Positions 44,575-53,700 of a DNA stretch of 64,000 nt are shown in pieces. The position numbers were made by a program, and so were the translations under genes. This DNA is from an uncultured Collinsella sp. Its GTDB lineage: Bacteria > Actinomycetota > Coriobacteriia > Coriobacteriales > Coriobacteriaceae. The notes beneath the pieces are model-generated. The model was not told where the DNA came from and ran no database searches. It worked only from the letters and a program-made list of their open reading frames with translations. Location: NCBI GenBank assembly GCA_958354105.1, contig CATWVA010000003.1, positions 38,941-102,940 of the forward strand. Direction: 5' to 3'. Numbering within the stretch: position 1 is the stretch's first letter; each line of letters begins with the position of its first letter.

Positions 44575-45066
44575 ATGATAATTACTGAATCATTTGGTCG
44601 AATAATTCTTCTGTTTCGCAAGGCGTTAAATAAGTGCATTGCTGATTATTTATATTCATCAGTTAATAACTGCCGCGATGGTTTTATTACTGCGGAGACC
44701 ACTCTGATCCACCCAGAAAATATCTATTTGGGAAATAGATCCTATGTAAATGGAGGGATGCTTGCTGCTAGCGCCAATGCCAAAATTGTTATCGGCGACA
44801 ACTGCATGATTTCGTATTGCGTGCATATTCGGACTGATATGCACGAATACTCTAATCCAAACGTCCCAATGATTGACCAAGGGCATAGTGAAGAAGATAT
44901 TATCATTGGAGATAACGTTTGGATTGGATATGGTTCTCAGATAATGAGCGGGGTCCATATCGGCTCAAATGCAATCGTTGCTGCCGGAGCGGTGGTTACG
45001 AAGGACGTTCCAGATAACGTTATAGTTGGCGGAGTCCCCGCAATTAAACTTTCACAAATTTGTTAG
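44575..45066 (+). CDS. Left-handed beta-helix acyltransferase
   Basis: The 163-residue protein is a hexapeptide-repeat acetyltransferase of the WcaF/CysE/MaaT branch. The coils are clear (IIIGDNVWIGYGSQIMSGV, then HIGSNAIVAAGAVVTKDV) and the likely catalytic histidine is in RTDMHEYSNPNV. It probably O-acetylates a capsule sugar. The ATG at 44575 is chosen; a GTG four codons upstream is possible and neither has a strong ribosome site. Confidence 0.85.
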   Translation: MIITESFGRIILLFRKALNKCIADYLYSSVNNCRDGFITAETTLIHPENIYLGNRSYVNGGMLAASANAKIVIGDNCMISYCVHIRTDMHEYSNPNVPMIDQGHSEEDIIIGDNVWIGYGSQIMSGVHIGSNAIVAAGAVVTKDVPDNVIVGGVPAIKLSQIC

Positions 45067-45106
45067 TTAGCTACAATCTTACAATTATTTTTGAGGATGA
45101 TTTTTT

Positions 45107-46210
45107 ATGAAAAAAGTAATGCTCGTCTTCGGTACCCGCCCGGAGGCCATCAAGATGTGCCCGCTCGTCAACGAGCTGAAGGCGCGCAAGGATGAGTTCG
45201 AGACCGTCGTGACCGTGACCGGCCAGCACCGAGAGATGCTCGACCAGGTGCTGCGCGTCTTCGGTGTGGCTCCCGACCACGACCTTGCAATCATGAAGCC
45301 GGGCCAGACGCTGTTCGACGTGACGTGCGACGTGCTGCTCAAGCTCAAGTCCGTCCTCGAGGGCGAGAGGCCCGATGTGGTCCTGGTCCACGGCGACACC
45401 ACGACCAGCTTCGCCGCGGCGCTCGCGTGCTTCTACCTGCAGATCCCCGTGGGGCATGTGGAGGCGGGCCTGCGCACGCACGATATCTACAGCCCCTGGC
45501 CGGAGGAGTTCAACCGCCAGGCGGTCGACATCGTGAGCGAGTACTACTTCGCCCCCACGGAGGCCAGCAAGAAGAACCTTCTGGGCGAGGGTAAGCCGGA
45601 GTCCAAGATCTGGGTTACCGGAAACACCGGCATCGACGCCCTGCGCACGACCGTGCGCGAGGGCTACTCCCACCCCGAGCTCGCTTGGGCGGAGGGCTCC
45701 CGCCTCATCCTCATCACGGCGCACCGCCGCGAGAACCTGGGCGAGCCCATGCACCGCATGTTCCGCGCCATCCGCCGCGTGATGGAGGAGCATCCGGACA
45801 CCAAGGCGATCTACCCCATCCACATGAACCCGCTCGTCCGCAAGGCGGCGCACGAGGAGCTCGACGGCTTCGACAGGCTCCACATCATCGACCCGCTCGA
45901 GGTGCTCGACTTCCACAACTTCATGGCGGCGAGCCACCTCATCCTCACCGACTCCGGCGGCATCCAGGAGGAGGCCCCGAGCCTGGGCAAGCCGGTGCTC
46001 GTCATGCGCGACACCACCGAGCGCCCCGAGGGCGTGGCAGCCGGCACGCTGAAGCTCGTCGGCACCGAGGAGGACGTCATCTACCGCGAGTTCAGCCGCC
46101 TGCTCTCCGATGAAGAGGAGTATGCAGCGATGAGCCAGGCTTCGAACCCTTACGGTGATGGGCATGCGAGCGAGCGAATTTCAGACGCACTGGTAAGAGG
46201 ATTTTGCTGA
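45107..46210 (+). CDS. wecB: UDP-N-acetylglucosamine 2-epimerase (non-hydrolysing)
   Basis: The 367-residue enzyme interconverts UDP-GlcNAc and UDP-ManNAc. LVFGTRPEAIKMCPLV, HGDTTTSFAAALACFY, GHVEAGLRTHD and DSGGIQEEAPSLGKPVLVMR are the family motifs. With wecC in the same operon it supplies UDP-ManNAcA to the capsule. Sharp G+C-rich composition contrasts with the A+T-rich genes before and after. It is the last recognisable synthesis gene of the operon. Confidence 0.94.
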   Translation: MKKVMLVFGTRPEAIKMCPLVNELKARKDEFETVVTVTGQHREMLDQVLRVFGVAPDHDLAIMKPGQTLFDVTCDVLLKLKSVLEGERPDVVLVHGDTTTSFAAALACFYLQIPVGHVEAGLRTHDIYSPWPEEFNRQAVDIVSEYYFAPTEASKKNLLGEGKPESKIWVTGNTGIDALRTTVREGYSHPELAWAEGSRLILITAHRRENLGEPMHRMFRAIRRVMEEHPDTKAIYPIHMNPLVRKAAHEELDGFDRLHIIDPLEVLDFHNFMAASHLILTDSGGIQEEAPSLGKPVLVMRDTTERPEGVAAGTLKLVGTEEDVIYREFSRLLSDEEEYAAMSQASNPYGDGHASERISDALVRGFC

Positions 46211-46305
46211 GATCTTTCGTGCGGATCGTATTACTTGACAGGATATTCCCGTCTTTAACCAATACGGGTGATGGGACGGATGTAGATTGTTGATTGGAGA
46301 TGCCA

Positions 46306-46851
46306 ATGAGTGAGGAACAGACTTACATAGAGTTGCCGGAAAGAAACAACCTTTACGAGGTTGATGAGGAATTGGAGGAGGGAGCAAAACTCTGTGAGAA
46401 GTTTCTTCTTCTTCCAGACAGATATAAGGATCGTGAAACTAAAGTCAGACTAATGCTGAGGAATAAGTTTTGTGGCTGGACGCTCAAAGACGAGTTGGTT
46501 GTTTCGCTGGGATTGACGGTTGGGGATACTGTTTCAGTTGAAGTTTCGATTATCGGCGGACCTGGCCTTATCAGCGAGAACGGGGATGTAGATTTATTTG
46601 CCTGCGGCGATGTCGCCAATAGTCTATTAGACATAGCATGTAGCAACAAAGGTCCGGAGAACTGTATTGTTGACTGCAAAGTTAGGCTTACTTACGAAAA
46701 GGCGCCCATCACGAGCAGCAACAAGCTTGTATTCAAGGCGTCCGTGGTCTTGGAGGAGATTATCGATTTCGTGGGTGTTGATGATGGCTTTGGTCGGGTC
46801 GATCGAGCTAGGAGTTCTCTTGCAGATTTTGTTCTTGCAAATCTTCAGTAA
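46306..46851 (+). CDS. Protein of unknown function, first of a three-gene set
   Basis: The 181-residue product is not recognised. It is acidic and soluble-looking, with an N-terminal helical region (VDEELEEGAKLCEKFL), then alternating strands (LVVSLGLTVGDTVSVEVSIIGGP) suggesting a mixed alpha/beta or beta-barrel domain. No signal peptide or membrane segment is seen. GGAGA lies six bases before the ATG at 46306; in-frame starts a few codons earlier exist. A perfect TTGACA at 46235-46240 lies upstream, but the matching -10 is weak. It is followed after 21 bases by a membrane protein gene. Confidence 0.65.
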   Translation: MSEEQTYIELPERNNLYEVDEELEEGAKLCEKFLLLPDRYKDRETKVRLMLRNKFCGWTLKDELVVSLGLTVGDTVSVEVSIIGGPGLISENGDVDLFACGDVANSLLDIACSNKGPENCIVDCKVRLTYEKAPITSSNKLVFKASVVLEEIIDFVGVDDGFGRVDRARSSLADFVLANLQ

Positions 46852-46872
46852 TAAGATTTGAAACTTACTGGA

Positions 46873-47631
46873 ATGAAAAACTCAAAACAAGAACTATACT
46901 CGCTGTTGCCTCAGCATGAAGATAGCATATTTGACTACGCTATCCGTCTTTTTGGCAATATCCGAAGCCTTTCACGGAAGCTCGATCAACATGATGTTCG
47001 TGAGCTGCTTCTGAACATAGGGATTGACCCTGATTGGTCGGCAAGTCGCCTTGATGGAGAATCGATTGCTCATTTATTGACGCAACGCAGCTCGGGTGGC
47101 GACTCAATAGAAGATTGTTCCAAGGCCATCTTGCTGCTCATTCTTAATTGCGGACAACTGTCCTCTGACGTCAATTCAAAAGAAAAGAACTTGCAGCTTG
47201 AGGACGGTGATAAAGACACTGTCAACAGGAAGGCCGCCATAGCGCCCATTGCGGAGAAAAGATCATCGTCTGTAGCAGTTTCGGATACTGATATAAGTAT
47301 GACTGAGGCGAATCTCAGGTTATTGATGCAGGGTTGCTATGAGCGAGCCATGAAGGCCGCATGTGCTTGGTCATTTGGGGATTTATATCCTGTGCTGTTC
47401 TCCATTTCGGGAACATTGTTTCTCACCCTTTTGACCTCGAACTTTCATGATGCGCTGTTCTTGTCGTCCAACGCGATCAAGAGTATTGCCTGGTTCATTT
47501 GCATACTGGCTGGCATATTGGGCATAGGTGCGGTTGCTTATCATTTTTGGCATAAACCAACAAAACTAGCAAATGAAAGAGACGGGGCGATTGACGAGTT
47601 AATCGGCAAAGTTTACGAAAAGGCTGATTAA
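46873..47631 (+). CDS. Unknown protein with two C-terminal membrane helices
   Basis: The roughly 252-residue product has a helical N-terminal domain (about 1-95, with LLPQHEDSIFDYAIRLFGN and LLLNIGIDPDW), a polar linker, and a C-terminal pair of hydrophobic segments (LFSISGTLFLTLL and SIAWFICILAGILGIGAVAY). This layout, a soluble sensor or adaptor domain plus two helices, is common among membrane effectors of bacterial immunity, but no family was recognised. The start is uncertain: a TTG at 46858 and the ATG at 46873 are both possible. Confidence 0.6.
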   Translation: MKNSKQELYSLLPQHEDSIFDYAIRLFGNIRSLSRKLDQHDVRELLLNIGIDPDWSASRLDGESIAHLLTQRSSGGDSIEDCSKAILLLILNCGQLSSDVNSKEKNLQLEDGDKDTVNRKAAIAPIAEKRSSSVAVSDTDISMTEANLRLLMQGCYERAMKAACAWSFGDLYPVLFSISGTLFLTLLTSNFHDALFLSSNAIKSIAWFICILAGILGIGAVAYHFWHKPTKLANERDGAIDELIGKVYEKAD

Positions 47632-47658
47632 CTTGAATGCTGCATTGGGGAGATTGGA

Positions 47659-47847
47659 GTGTTCGAAGATAGGTCCATCGCGATGATGTTGCCATATCCG
47701 GGTTTCAATAGACGTGACAACCACATATTTCTCTCTGAAGTTCAGGATGGGGACTATGTATTAAATCCGAATAGACCCGCATTGCAACAACCCAAACTTT
47801 GGATTTGCTACCAAAACTCCAATTTAGGTGTTCTGTATGTATCATGA
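47659..47847 (+). CDS. Possible small ORF before the 397-codon gene
   Basis: A 62-codon frame starting at a GTG, with GGGGAGATTGGA just upstream, runs into the start of the next gene in another frame. The product (begins MFEDRSIAMMLPYPGFNRRD) is not recognised. Good ribosome-site placement and overlap with the next start speak for it; short length and absence of any family speak against. Confidence 0.35.
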   Translation: MFEDRSIAMMLPYPGFNRRDNHIFLSEVQDGDYVLNPNRPALQQPKLWICYQNSNLGVLYVS

Positions 47848-49021
47848 CTATATAACTTCTAGTGATTTATCGTTCGGTGACATCGTTTTCAATAATTGTG
47901 ATCCAGACCAGTTTCAGATTAGCTATTGCGATCAGGATACGATTGCGATTTTATATAGACTTATAGCATATTCTTTATATGCAAAACGAGTTGTTATCCC
48001 TAGCCGGTATTTATTATCTGCTGGATCGGCATTTGATGCAGTTGAGACCCTGACCCCACTTTTAGAAGAAGGAGTAATTGTCCCGGATCTCAGGGAGGGG
48101 TACTTTTCCTTCACTGACTATGTCAGCAACATTGAAAATCCAATCCCGGAGCAACTTAAACACGCTAAGTTCCTCGATGAGCATGCTTCAACAATCTATT
48201 CATTTGACTCATATGGTCAAAGCGATATATATAAGGCTTCATTAATACGAGACATTTCAGAAGGTGGATTGCTATTTAAGCGTCTTTCAGCCGAAGGGGT
48301 TTCACCTCTTCGGCTTAGGTTATTGAAGAATGAATTATTGTCGCTTGAGGGCAGTCGAAGCAAGTTCGAAAAGGCCGCAAGAGACAATGGCATTGAACAT
48401 AGCGAGCTTGTCTCAAAATGGGCGGCTCTTAGGTACTACACCACGCCTGCAGAAATATGTCCACGATGCATCAGGGATTTCCCATTTTCAGTTTCTAATG
48501 AACTGCGCAGTAGCGGTTTATCGGTGCCATTGCTTTTGGAAAATCCTGATCGACTTGGCGGTGTCCCCCAACCGATGGCGCTTTCATATGAGGCGATGGT
48601 ATCTTTACCTCAAGATATTTCTCTTGATGAACTTGCTTTTCTCAGCGACATCGTTCTAAAAATAAGGAATAAAGTTCCTTGCGGACCTGCAAAATTCGCT
48701 TCTATTGCAGAAGACGGATTTAAAGACCAGGTACACGACATCAACCAAATGCTCGCTGAAGCAATCGCCACTGAAAGAAAAATGTCCCATAAACTGCAGC
48801 GTTTTTCTCTCGACTGTCTTAGAGGCGAAGCCCCCTTCTTGATTCTTTCTTGGGCATTCGGAGTATCTCTTGGCGATTCAGAAGGCGCCCTTGCTGGAGT
48901 GGCTCTATCCCTACTAAATCGCCACATCGACAGCGCTATTCTAGAAAAACGCGCTCCTTTCCTCGAGACATCTGAGCAGTTTAATCGCGATGTCTATACT
49001 TATCAAAAGAGATACTTTTAG
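47828..49021 (+). CDS. Protein of unknown function, third of the set
   Basis: The 397-residue soluble protein is not recognised. It starts with GTG at 47828 or ATG at 47837. Visible features are FSFGD/LSFGDIVFNNCDPDQF-type alternating strands near the N-terminus, an amphipathic central region, one CPRCIRDFP pair (about residue 215) that could bind metal but lacks an obvious second pair, and an Ala/Leu-rich C-terminal helix (FLILSWAFGVSLGDSEGALA). It follows the two genes above in the same direction and ends before a long palindrome, which delimits the set. Confidence 0.65.
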   Translation: MFCMYHDYITSSDLSFGDIVFNNCDPDQFQISYCDQDTIAILYRLIAYSLYAKRVVIPSRYLLSAGSAFDAVETLTPLLEEGVIVPDLREGYFSFTDYVSNIENPIPEQLKHAKFLDEHASTIYSFDSYGQSDIYKASLIRDISEGGLLFKRLSAEGVSPLRLRLLKNELLSLEGSRSKFEKAARDNGIEHSELVSKWAALRYYTTPAEICPRCIRDFPFSVSNELRSSGLSVPLLLENPDRLGGVPQPMALSYEAMVSLPQDISLDELAFLSDIVLKIRNKVPCGPAKFASIAEDGFKDQVHDINQMLAEAIATERKMSHKLQRFSLDCLRGEAPFLILSWAFGVSLGDSEGALAGVALSLLNRHIDSAILEKRAPFLETSEQFNRDVYTYQKRYF

Positions 49022-49043
49022 CGCTACTATTTTGCTATCTTTG

Positions 49044-49122
49044 TTCTACCAGGCTAGATAACATGTGATGATTCGAGACCGCAAGGCATCCGAATCATCA
49101 CATGTTATCTAGCCTGGTAGAA
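49044..49122. repeat. Perfect 32-bp inverted repeat
   Basis: Arms 49044-49075 and 49091-49122 are exact reverse complements (left arm starts TTCTACCAGGCTAGATAACA) around a 15-base spacer. No T-run follows, and the arms match none of the other palindromes in the window. It lies 22 bases past the unknown 397-codon gene. Confidence 0.9.
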
Positions 49123-49236
49123 ATTTATTGCTGCATAGCTCTTCTGTCCAAATTCAAAACATGGGCGCTGTATTTCCGTGTGAATTAATCATATGATAGC
49201 GTTATTAGTCCTTGTCTGCATTAAAGGAGGCATATT

Positions 49237-49704
49237 TTGAGCGGCAACTTTGATAGTCAGATGGAGCTCGTGAGGTCCCTTGCAAACGATTTTCGTAAGG
49301 CTATTGACCGCGCTCTAGAGGCCGACAAGCTTCATAGCACTGTAATTGCATCCTTTCCAAGCGGCTGTTGCGGATACACAAGTGACCTGCTGCAAAGGTA
49401 TCTATCCGATAAGGGCATAGCAACGCGGTATGTGTCGGGAACATATCGCGATTTCTCAACAAATGATTCGCAGTCACATGCATGGCTTGAACTTACTGAT
49501 GGCACCATAGTTGATATTACAGAAGACCAGTTTTGCAATAAGCCGCATCCCTTACAGAATGACTCTCCAGTTTACTGTGGCAAGCCGAATGATTTTTACA
49601 ATCTATTTGAACTTGACCCGCCTTGTGAATGCGATGAAACAAATTCTACGGATATCGGCCGCAAGGAGAAGGAAGCGTACGATATCATCTGCAAGTTTCT
49701 TTAG
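49237..49704 (+). CDS. Putative transglutaminase-like/papain-like cysteine protein
   Basis: The 155-residue product carries FPSGCCGYTSDLLQRYL, then SHAWLELTDGTIVDITEDQF. A cysteine at the start of a helix, followed by a histidine and an aspartate on strands, is the order of the transglutaminase/papain fold, so it may be a small cysteine hydrolase or peptidase-like enzyme. This is pattern reading and not a family hit. The TTG start has an excellent AAGGAGG site seven bases upstream. It stands alone between a palindrome and a dehydrogenase fragment. Confidence 0.6.
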   Translation: MSGNFDSQMELVRSLANDFRKAIDRALEADKLHSTVIASFPSGCCGYTSDLLQRYLSDKGIATRYVSGTYRDFSTNDSQSHAWLELTDGTIVDITEDQFCNKPHPLQNDSPVYCGKPNDFYNLFELDPPCECDETNSTDIGRKEKEAYDIICKFL

Positions 49705-49944
49705 GTCCGCGTGTCCGTATCTTCATAGGTGCGTGATTTGCATTGAGTAATTTTCGCCGAGCGTAAATTAACTACGACTTTAATCCTGAGGCGTTATTTA
49801 TGCCTGTTACTTCTCGAAGGTCGCTTGTTGCCTACAAATTGACTTGTCATGAAGCCCGTAAACCCGACAGGCTGTTTGAACTCGATTCATTCTATAAAGG
49901 TGGATTCACTCGATTTTGGGGGCGGAAGGAGTAAGGGGCATCTA

Positions 49945-50406
49945 GCCGGCTTTGACTACGGCGGCTACTGCCTGCCCAAGGAAACCAAGCAGCTGCTGGC
50001 CAACTACAGGGACGTGCCGCAGAACCTGATCGAGGCCATCGTGGAGGCCAACCGCACCCGCAAGGACTTCGTGGCCGACGAGGTGCTGCAGATGGTGTGG
50101 GACCGCGTCTACGAGGGCAAGCCGAAGCCGGTCGTGGGCGTCTACCGCCTGACGATGAAGTCCAACTCCGACAACTTCCGCGCGAGCTCCATCCAGGGCG
50201 TCATGAAGCGCGTGAAGGCCAAGGGCGTGCCCGTGGTGGTCTACGAGCCCACGCTGGACGCGCCGGAGTTCTTCGGCTCCGAGGTCACCCACGACCTGGA
50301 GGCCTTCAAGGCCGGCTGCGACGTGATCGTCGCCAACCGCTGGAGCGACGACCTCGCGGACGTGGCGGATAAGGTCTACACGAGGGATCTGTTTAAGAGG
50401 GACTAG
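49945..50406 (+). pseudogene. 5'-truncated UDP-glucose/nucleotide-sugar dehydrogenase
   Basis: Only the C-terminal part of a UDP-sugar dehydrogenase is left, about 154 codons. It begins near the catalytic cysteine motif (GFDYGGYCLPKETKQLL) and continues with the linker helix and the UDP-binding domain (VVGVYRLTMKSNSDNFRASS, VVVYEPTLDA). The NAD-binding N-terminal half is absent and the upstream codons have unrelated A+T-rich sequence. The fragment is G+C-rich. It probably marks the old end of the capsule locus, cut by insertion of the genes at 46306-49704. An intrinsic terminator follows. Confidence 0.82.
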
Positions 50407-50467
50407 GGGAGAGGGGACTTTCCCAAGTTGGGCTGCTTTAGTCATTCGCTAGGTTAACTGCATCGAG

Positions 50468-50509
50468 AGCGGGCGAGTATCGGCTAACGCCGATACTCGC
50501 CCGCTTTTT
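50468..50509 (+). terminator. Strong intrinsic terminator
   Basis: A perfect 17-bp stem (AGCGGGCGAGTATCGGC with its complement) and a four-base loop are followed by TTTTT, at the end of the capsule region. The rest of 50407-50740 holds an upstream palindrome (50662-50683) and otherwise nothing recognised. Confidence 0.92.
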
Positions 50510-50661
50510 ACTTTCGGCTTCAATTTTTAAAACGATCGATATTAATCTATTCGAAGCGCGTGCTCTGATGGGTTTGAACTGACAAATTTCAACGCGTAAT
50601 TGCGTGCCATCGAAGAGACGAGGGTATAAGTCCAACGATATGAATAATCCCTACTCTTCTG

Positions 50662-50683
50662 AGATTGCATTGCAATGTAATCT
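50662..50683. promoter_or_regulatory. Palindromic site upstream of the STAND gene
   Basis: AGATTGCATTG followed by CAATGTAATCT is a 22-bp near-perfect palindrome with one mismatched pair, about 58 bases before the TTG start. Its size and position suit an operator. No promoter boxes are certain. Confidence 0.4.
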
Positions 50684-50740
50684 TTAAACCTTTGATGTCG
50701 CTATTTGCGTTCAATGGGGGTATGCATGAAAGGATGAGAA

Positions 50741-53700
50741 TTGTCGTCGGAATACTGCCAGCCTGGCGCAGGCGACCCATATTGGTTCGAATGGTATGTC
50801 GGACTCGACTACGTGATCTCCATGCTCGCAGGATTAGATCAAATTGAGTCCGTGACTTTTCAAGAAGTCGGCCTTGAGGGGGTTGATGACGTCGTTGTCC
50901 GACGTTCGCACGGGCTTCCCATGGTGTGTGTCCAAGTGAAGCATAAAAAAGCTTCGACAGCGACCGCAAACAACCTGACGTTCGGATCGTTGGTGGCGGA
51001 GGGTGAATCGGGTGAAAAACAGAGTCCCAATAAATCTCTGCTTGCCTCTCTCGCGGCAGGATGGAAGCAAGTTTCGCGTAAAGAAGAGGCAATTCCTGAA
51101 ATTATTTTGTACACGAATCGTGCGCTGGGCAAAAATAAGACAGGTGCGGAGTATATGGGAAAGCCCTACAAGAGGCTTCCCCTTGGTGAGTTCTGGGACA
51201 AACTGTCCGTAGAGCTCGGGTCTGTTGCTTCGTCTTCCGATATCACTTTCGACGACCCCGACCTCGATATGCAGTGGCACGAATTCGCCGACTCAACAAA
51301 GCTTGAGGAACCTGATATCGTGCCTTTCCTGAGAAATCTAACGATCAGGGCAGGCGCTCCGTCGCTTCACGACGAAGAGATCAAGCTAATGGGTAGATTA
51401 AGGGATGAGGTATGCGGAGGGTCAGAAGAACTGGCTTCCAGAGTATTCGACCTGCTTGCCGCCGAGCTCCGGAGATGGACCACTGCGGCGGGCGACAATA
51501 TGGTTAGTGCGGAGATCGCCCGGAAATGCGTCTGCAAGCTTAACCGAAATCCAATGGATATACCAATCGAGGTCCCCATCCCTATACCAGTTTTCCCGAG
51601 TAGGGAGCGACTGTGCTTACTTTTGCGTGACAGATTGGAATCGTCCAATAGCAGGGTCATATTTCTCCAGGGAGGTCCTGGCTCTGGAAAAACGAGACTG
51701 GTCAGCTGCCTATGCGAGCGAATGAGCCCACGTCCCTTCAGGTTCTATGCATTCAAGCCCTTGGATGTCGATGACTTTAGCTATTCACCTGATGCCGGCA
51801 TCGTCTCTCCCAGGGAACTGTGGGGTACCTTGCTGAATCAGCTTCGTGATACACCTGAACTTGCCGGGGAGAAGCCTAAAATACCTATTTTCAATGAACT
51901 TTGCGCAGATGACGAGCTTCGGAGTGAGGTCTTAAGGCTTGCCAAATCGCTTTCAACCAAGCGAGGCTGCAAGACGATTCTTGTGATTGACGGCATCGAT
52001 CATGCCGCACGGGCCAAGGAGAGATTAACTTTTTTGGAGCACCTCCCCTCACCAAAATCGATTCCAGAAGGCGTTCAGATTCTCGTCTCCGGCCAGCCAG
52101 CTAATCTATACTCCGCCTACCCACAATGGCTCAAGGGGGAGCACGTCGGTGTCGAGATGGAGCGCCTCCCCAATATCGACGCTGATGACGTTAACGCCCT
52201 CTTGTCGGATAGGGCCGACTTTTCAGACCGAGAGACCCTCGTCCTCTCCAATGAGATTATCAATATAACCAATGGGAACACCTTGTCTGTGGTGTATGCG
52301 GTTCACGCAATCGCTGGTGAGACGGATTGTGGCTGTGCCATTGAAAAGCTGCGGTCATTGGGCCTTTCGGAAAACGTCGAGGAATACTACGAGTCTATCT
52401 GGCAGAAAGCCAATGATAAAATTCAGCAACATCACGGAAGCGGATCGAACGCGCTGGGTCTCATCGCTTCGTCGATGCACCTTCTCGACGGAGCGATCTA
52501 TCCTAAGCTCCTATGCAATGCGTTTCCCGATTCTTTTTCGGAGGAGTACGTGGTGGCACGCGACATCGCTATTCTCTCTCCTTTGCTGAGAAAGTGCGCC
52601 GACGGATCCACTCGCCCCATTCACAACGATTTCAGGCTCTTCGTAAGTTCTAAGGCTTTGGAGCCCGGTATGGAAGGATACCTTCGTTTTGCGTCCGGCA
52701 GCCTCGCCGATGCCGCGTTGGGGATGGAGGGTGACGTGGTCCGATCTTGCTATGCCGTTCGTTTGCTTGCCGCCTCTGGTCGAGTTGAGGACTGCATCAG
52801 TCTATTTGACACGTCGTACGTCATCGATGCCGTTGCCCATGGCGTTCCTTGGAGTCTTCTCTGCGAGCAGGCGAAGACGGTATATGGAATGGCATGTGAG
52901 TCGGGGAAGCTGGAAAACGTGCTTAGGGTCCAACTTGCCCTTTCGACCCTTTCACAGGTAAATGAGCACTTCGAGTATTGGCTCGAGCGCAGGCCCTTTC
53001 TTCACCTCGAGGAATTGGTGGGCATGGACTACATGGTGCCGCCCCTCAACAAGGAGACAGCCACCTTGTATGCAACGACGCTCGAAAGATGTCTCTGGTT
53101 GCTTAAAGACGCCGGGTGCACGGAGCAGAGCGACGAGCTGTACGGCATCTGGTTCTCTGGCCTTTCTCCTCTAACAGCATTGAATATATTGTCGGATTCC
53201 GATGAGGAAGACGGAGTCCTCGAGGAAGACGACAGTGCTTCCATGCTGATGTCCGCATGGGGCGGTCTCGCCGCGACCCGTGGACTCGATTATGACGATT
53301 TTCTGTTCGCCCCTGATCTCGGGGGTGATGCGGAAAATCTGCAGTGCCGTTTTCGGGACGCCTTCGTGAGAGGTTTATTAATGCAGTCTTCACTGGAAGA
53401 CGACGACCTCTCTAAGATCGCCGGGCTTTCGATCACAGTAGATGCAGCTACGAACATGATGCGCGATTTACTGACCGGAGCACTTCCGGCATCGCGCACT
53501 GCGCAACGCGCATTCTTCTCAAAGCTTTCGGCTTACTCGTTTAAACTTGAAATCGGTACCATAGCCTACGCCTTGTGCTTGTCAGAGGGGCTGCACGTGT
53601 CTAGTGCCGGCAGGTCCGAGCCGTTGCTGTGCCATAGGGAAGGAAATGTCTATAGTGAGGGCTTTACCCTCGGCTTGTTTGCAGAGAGCTTCATTTTCGG

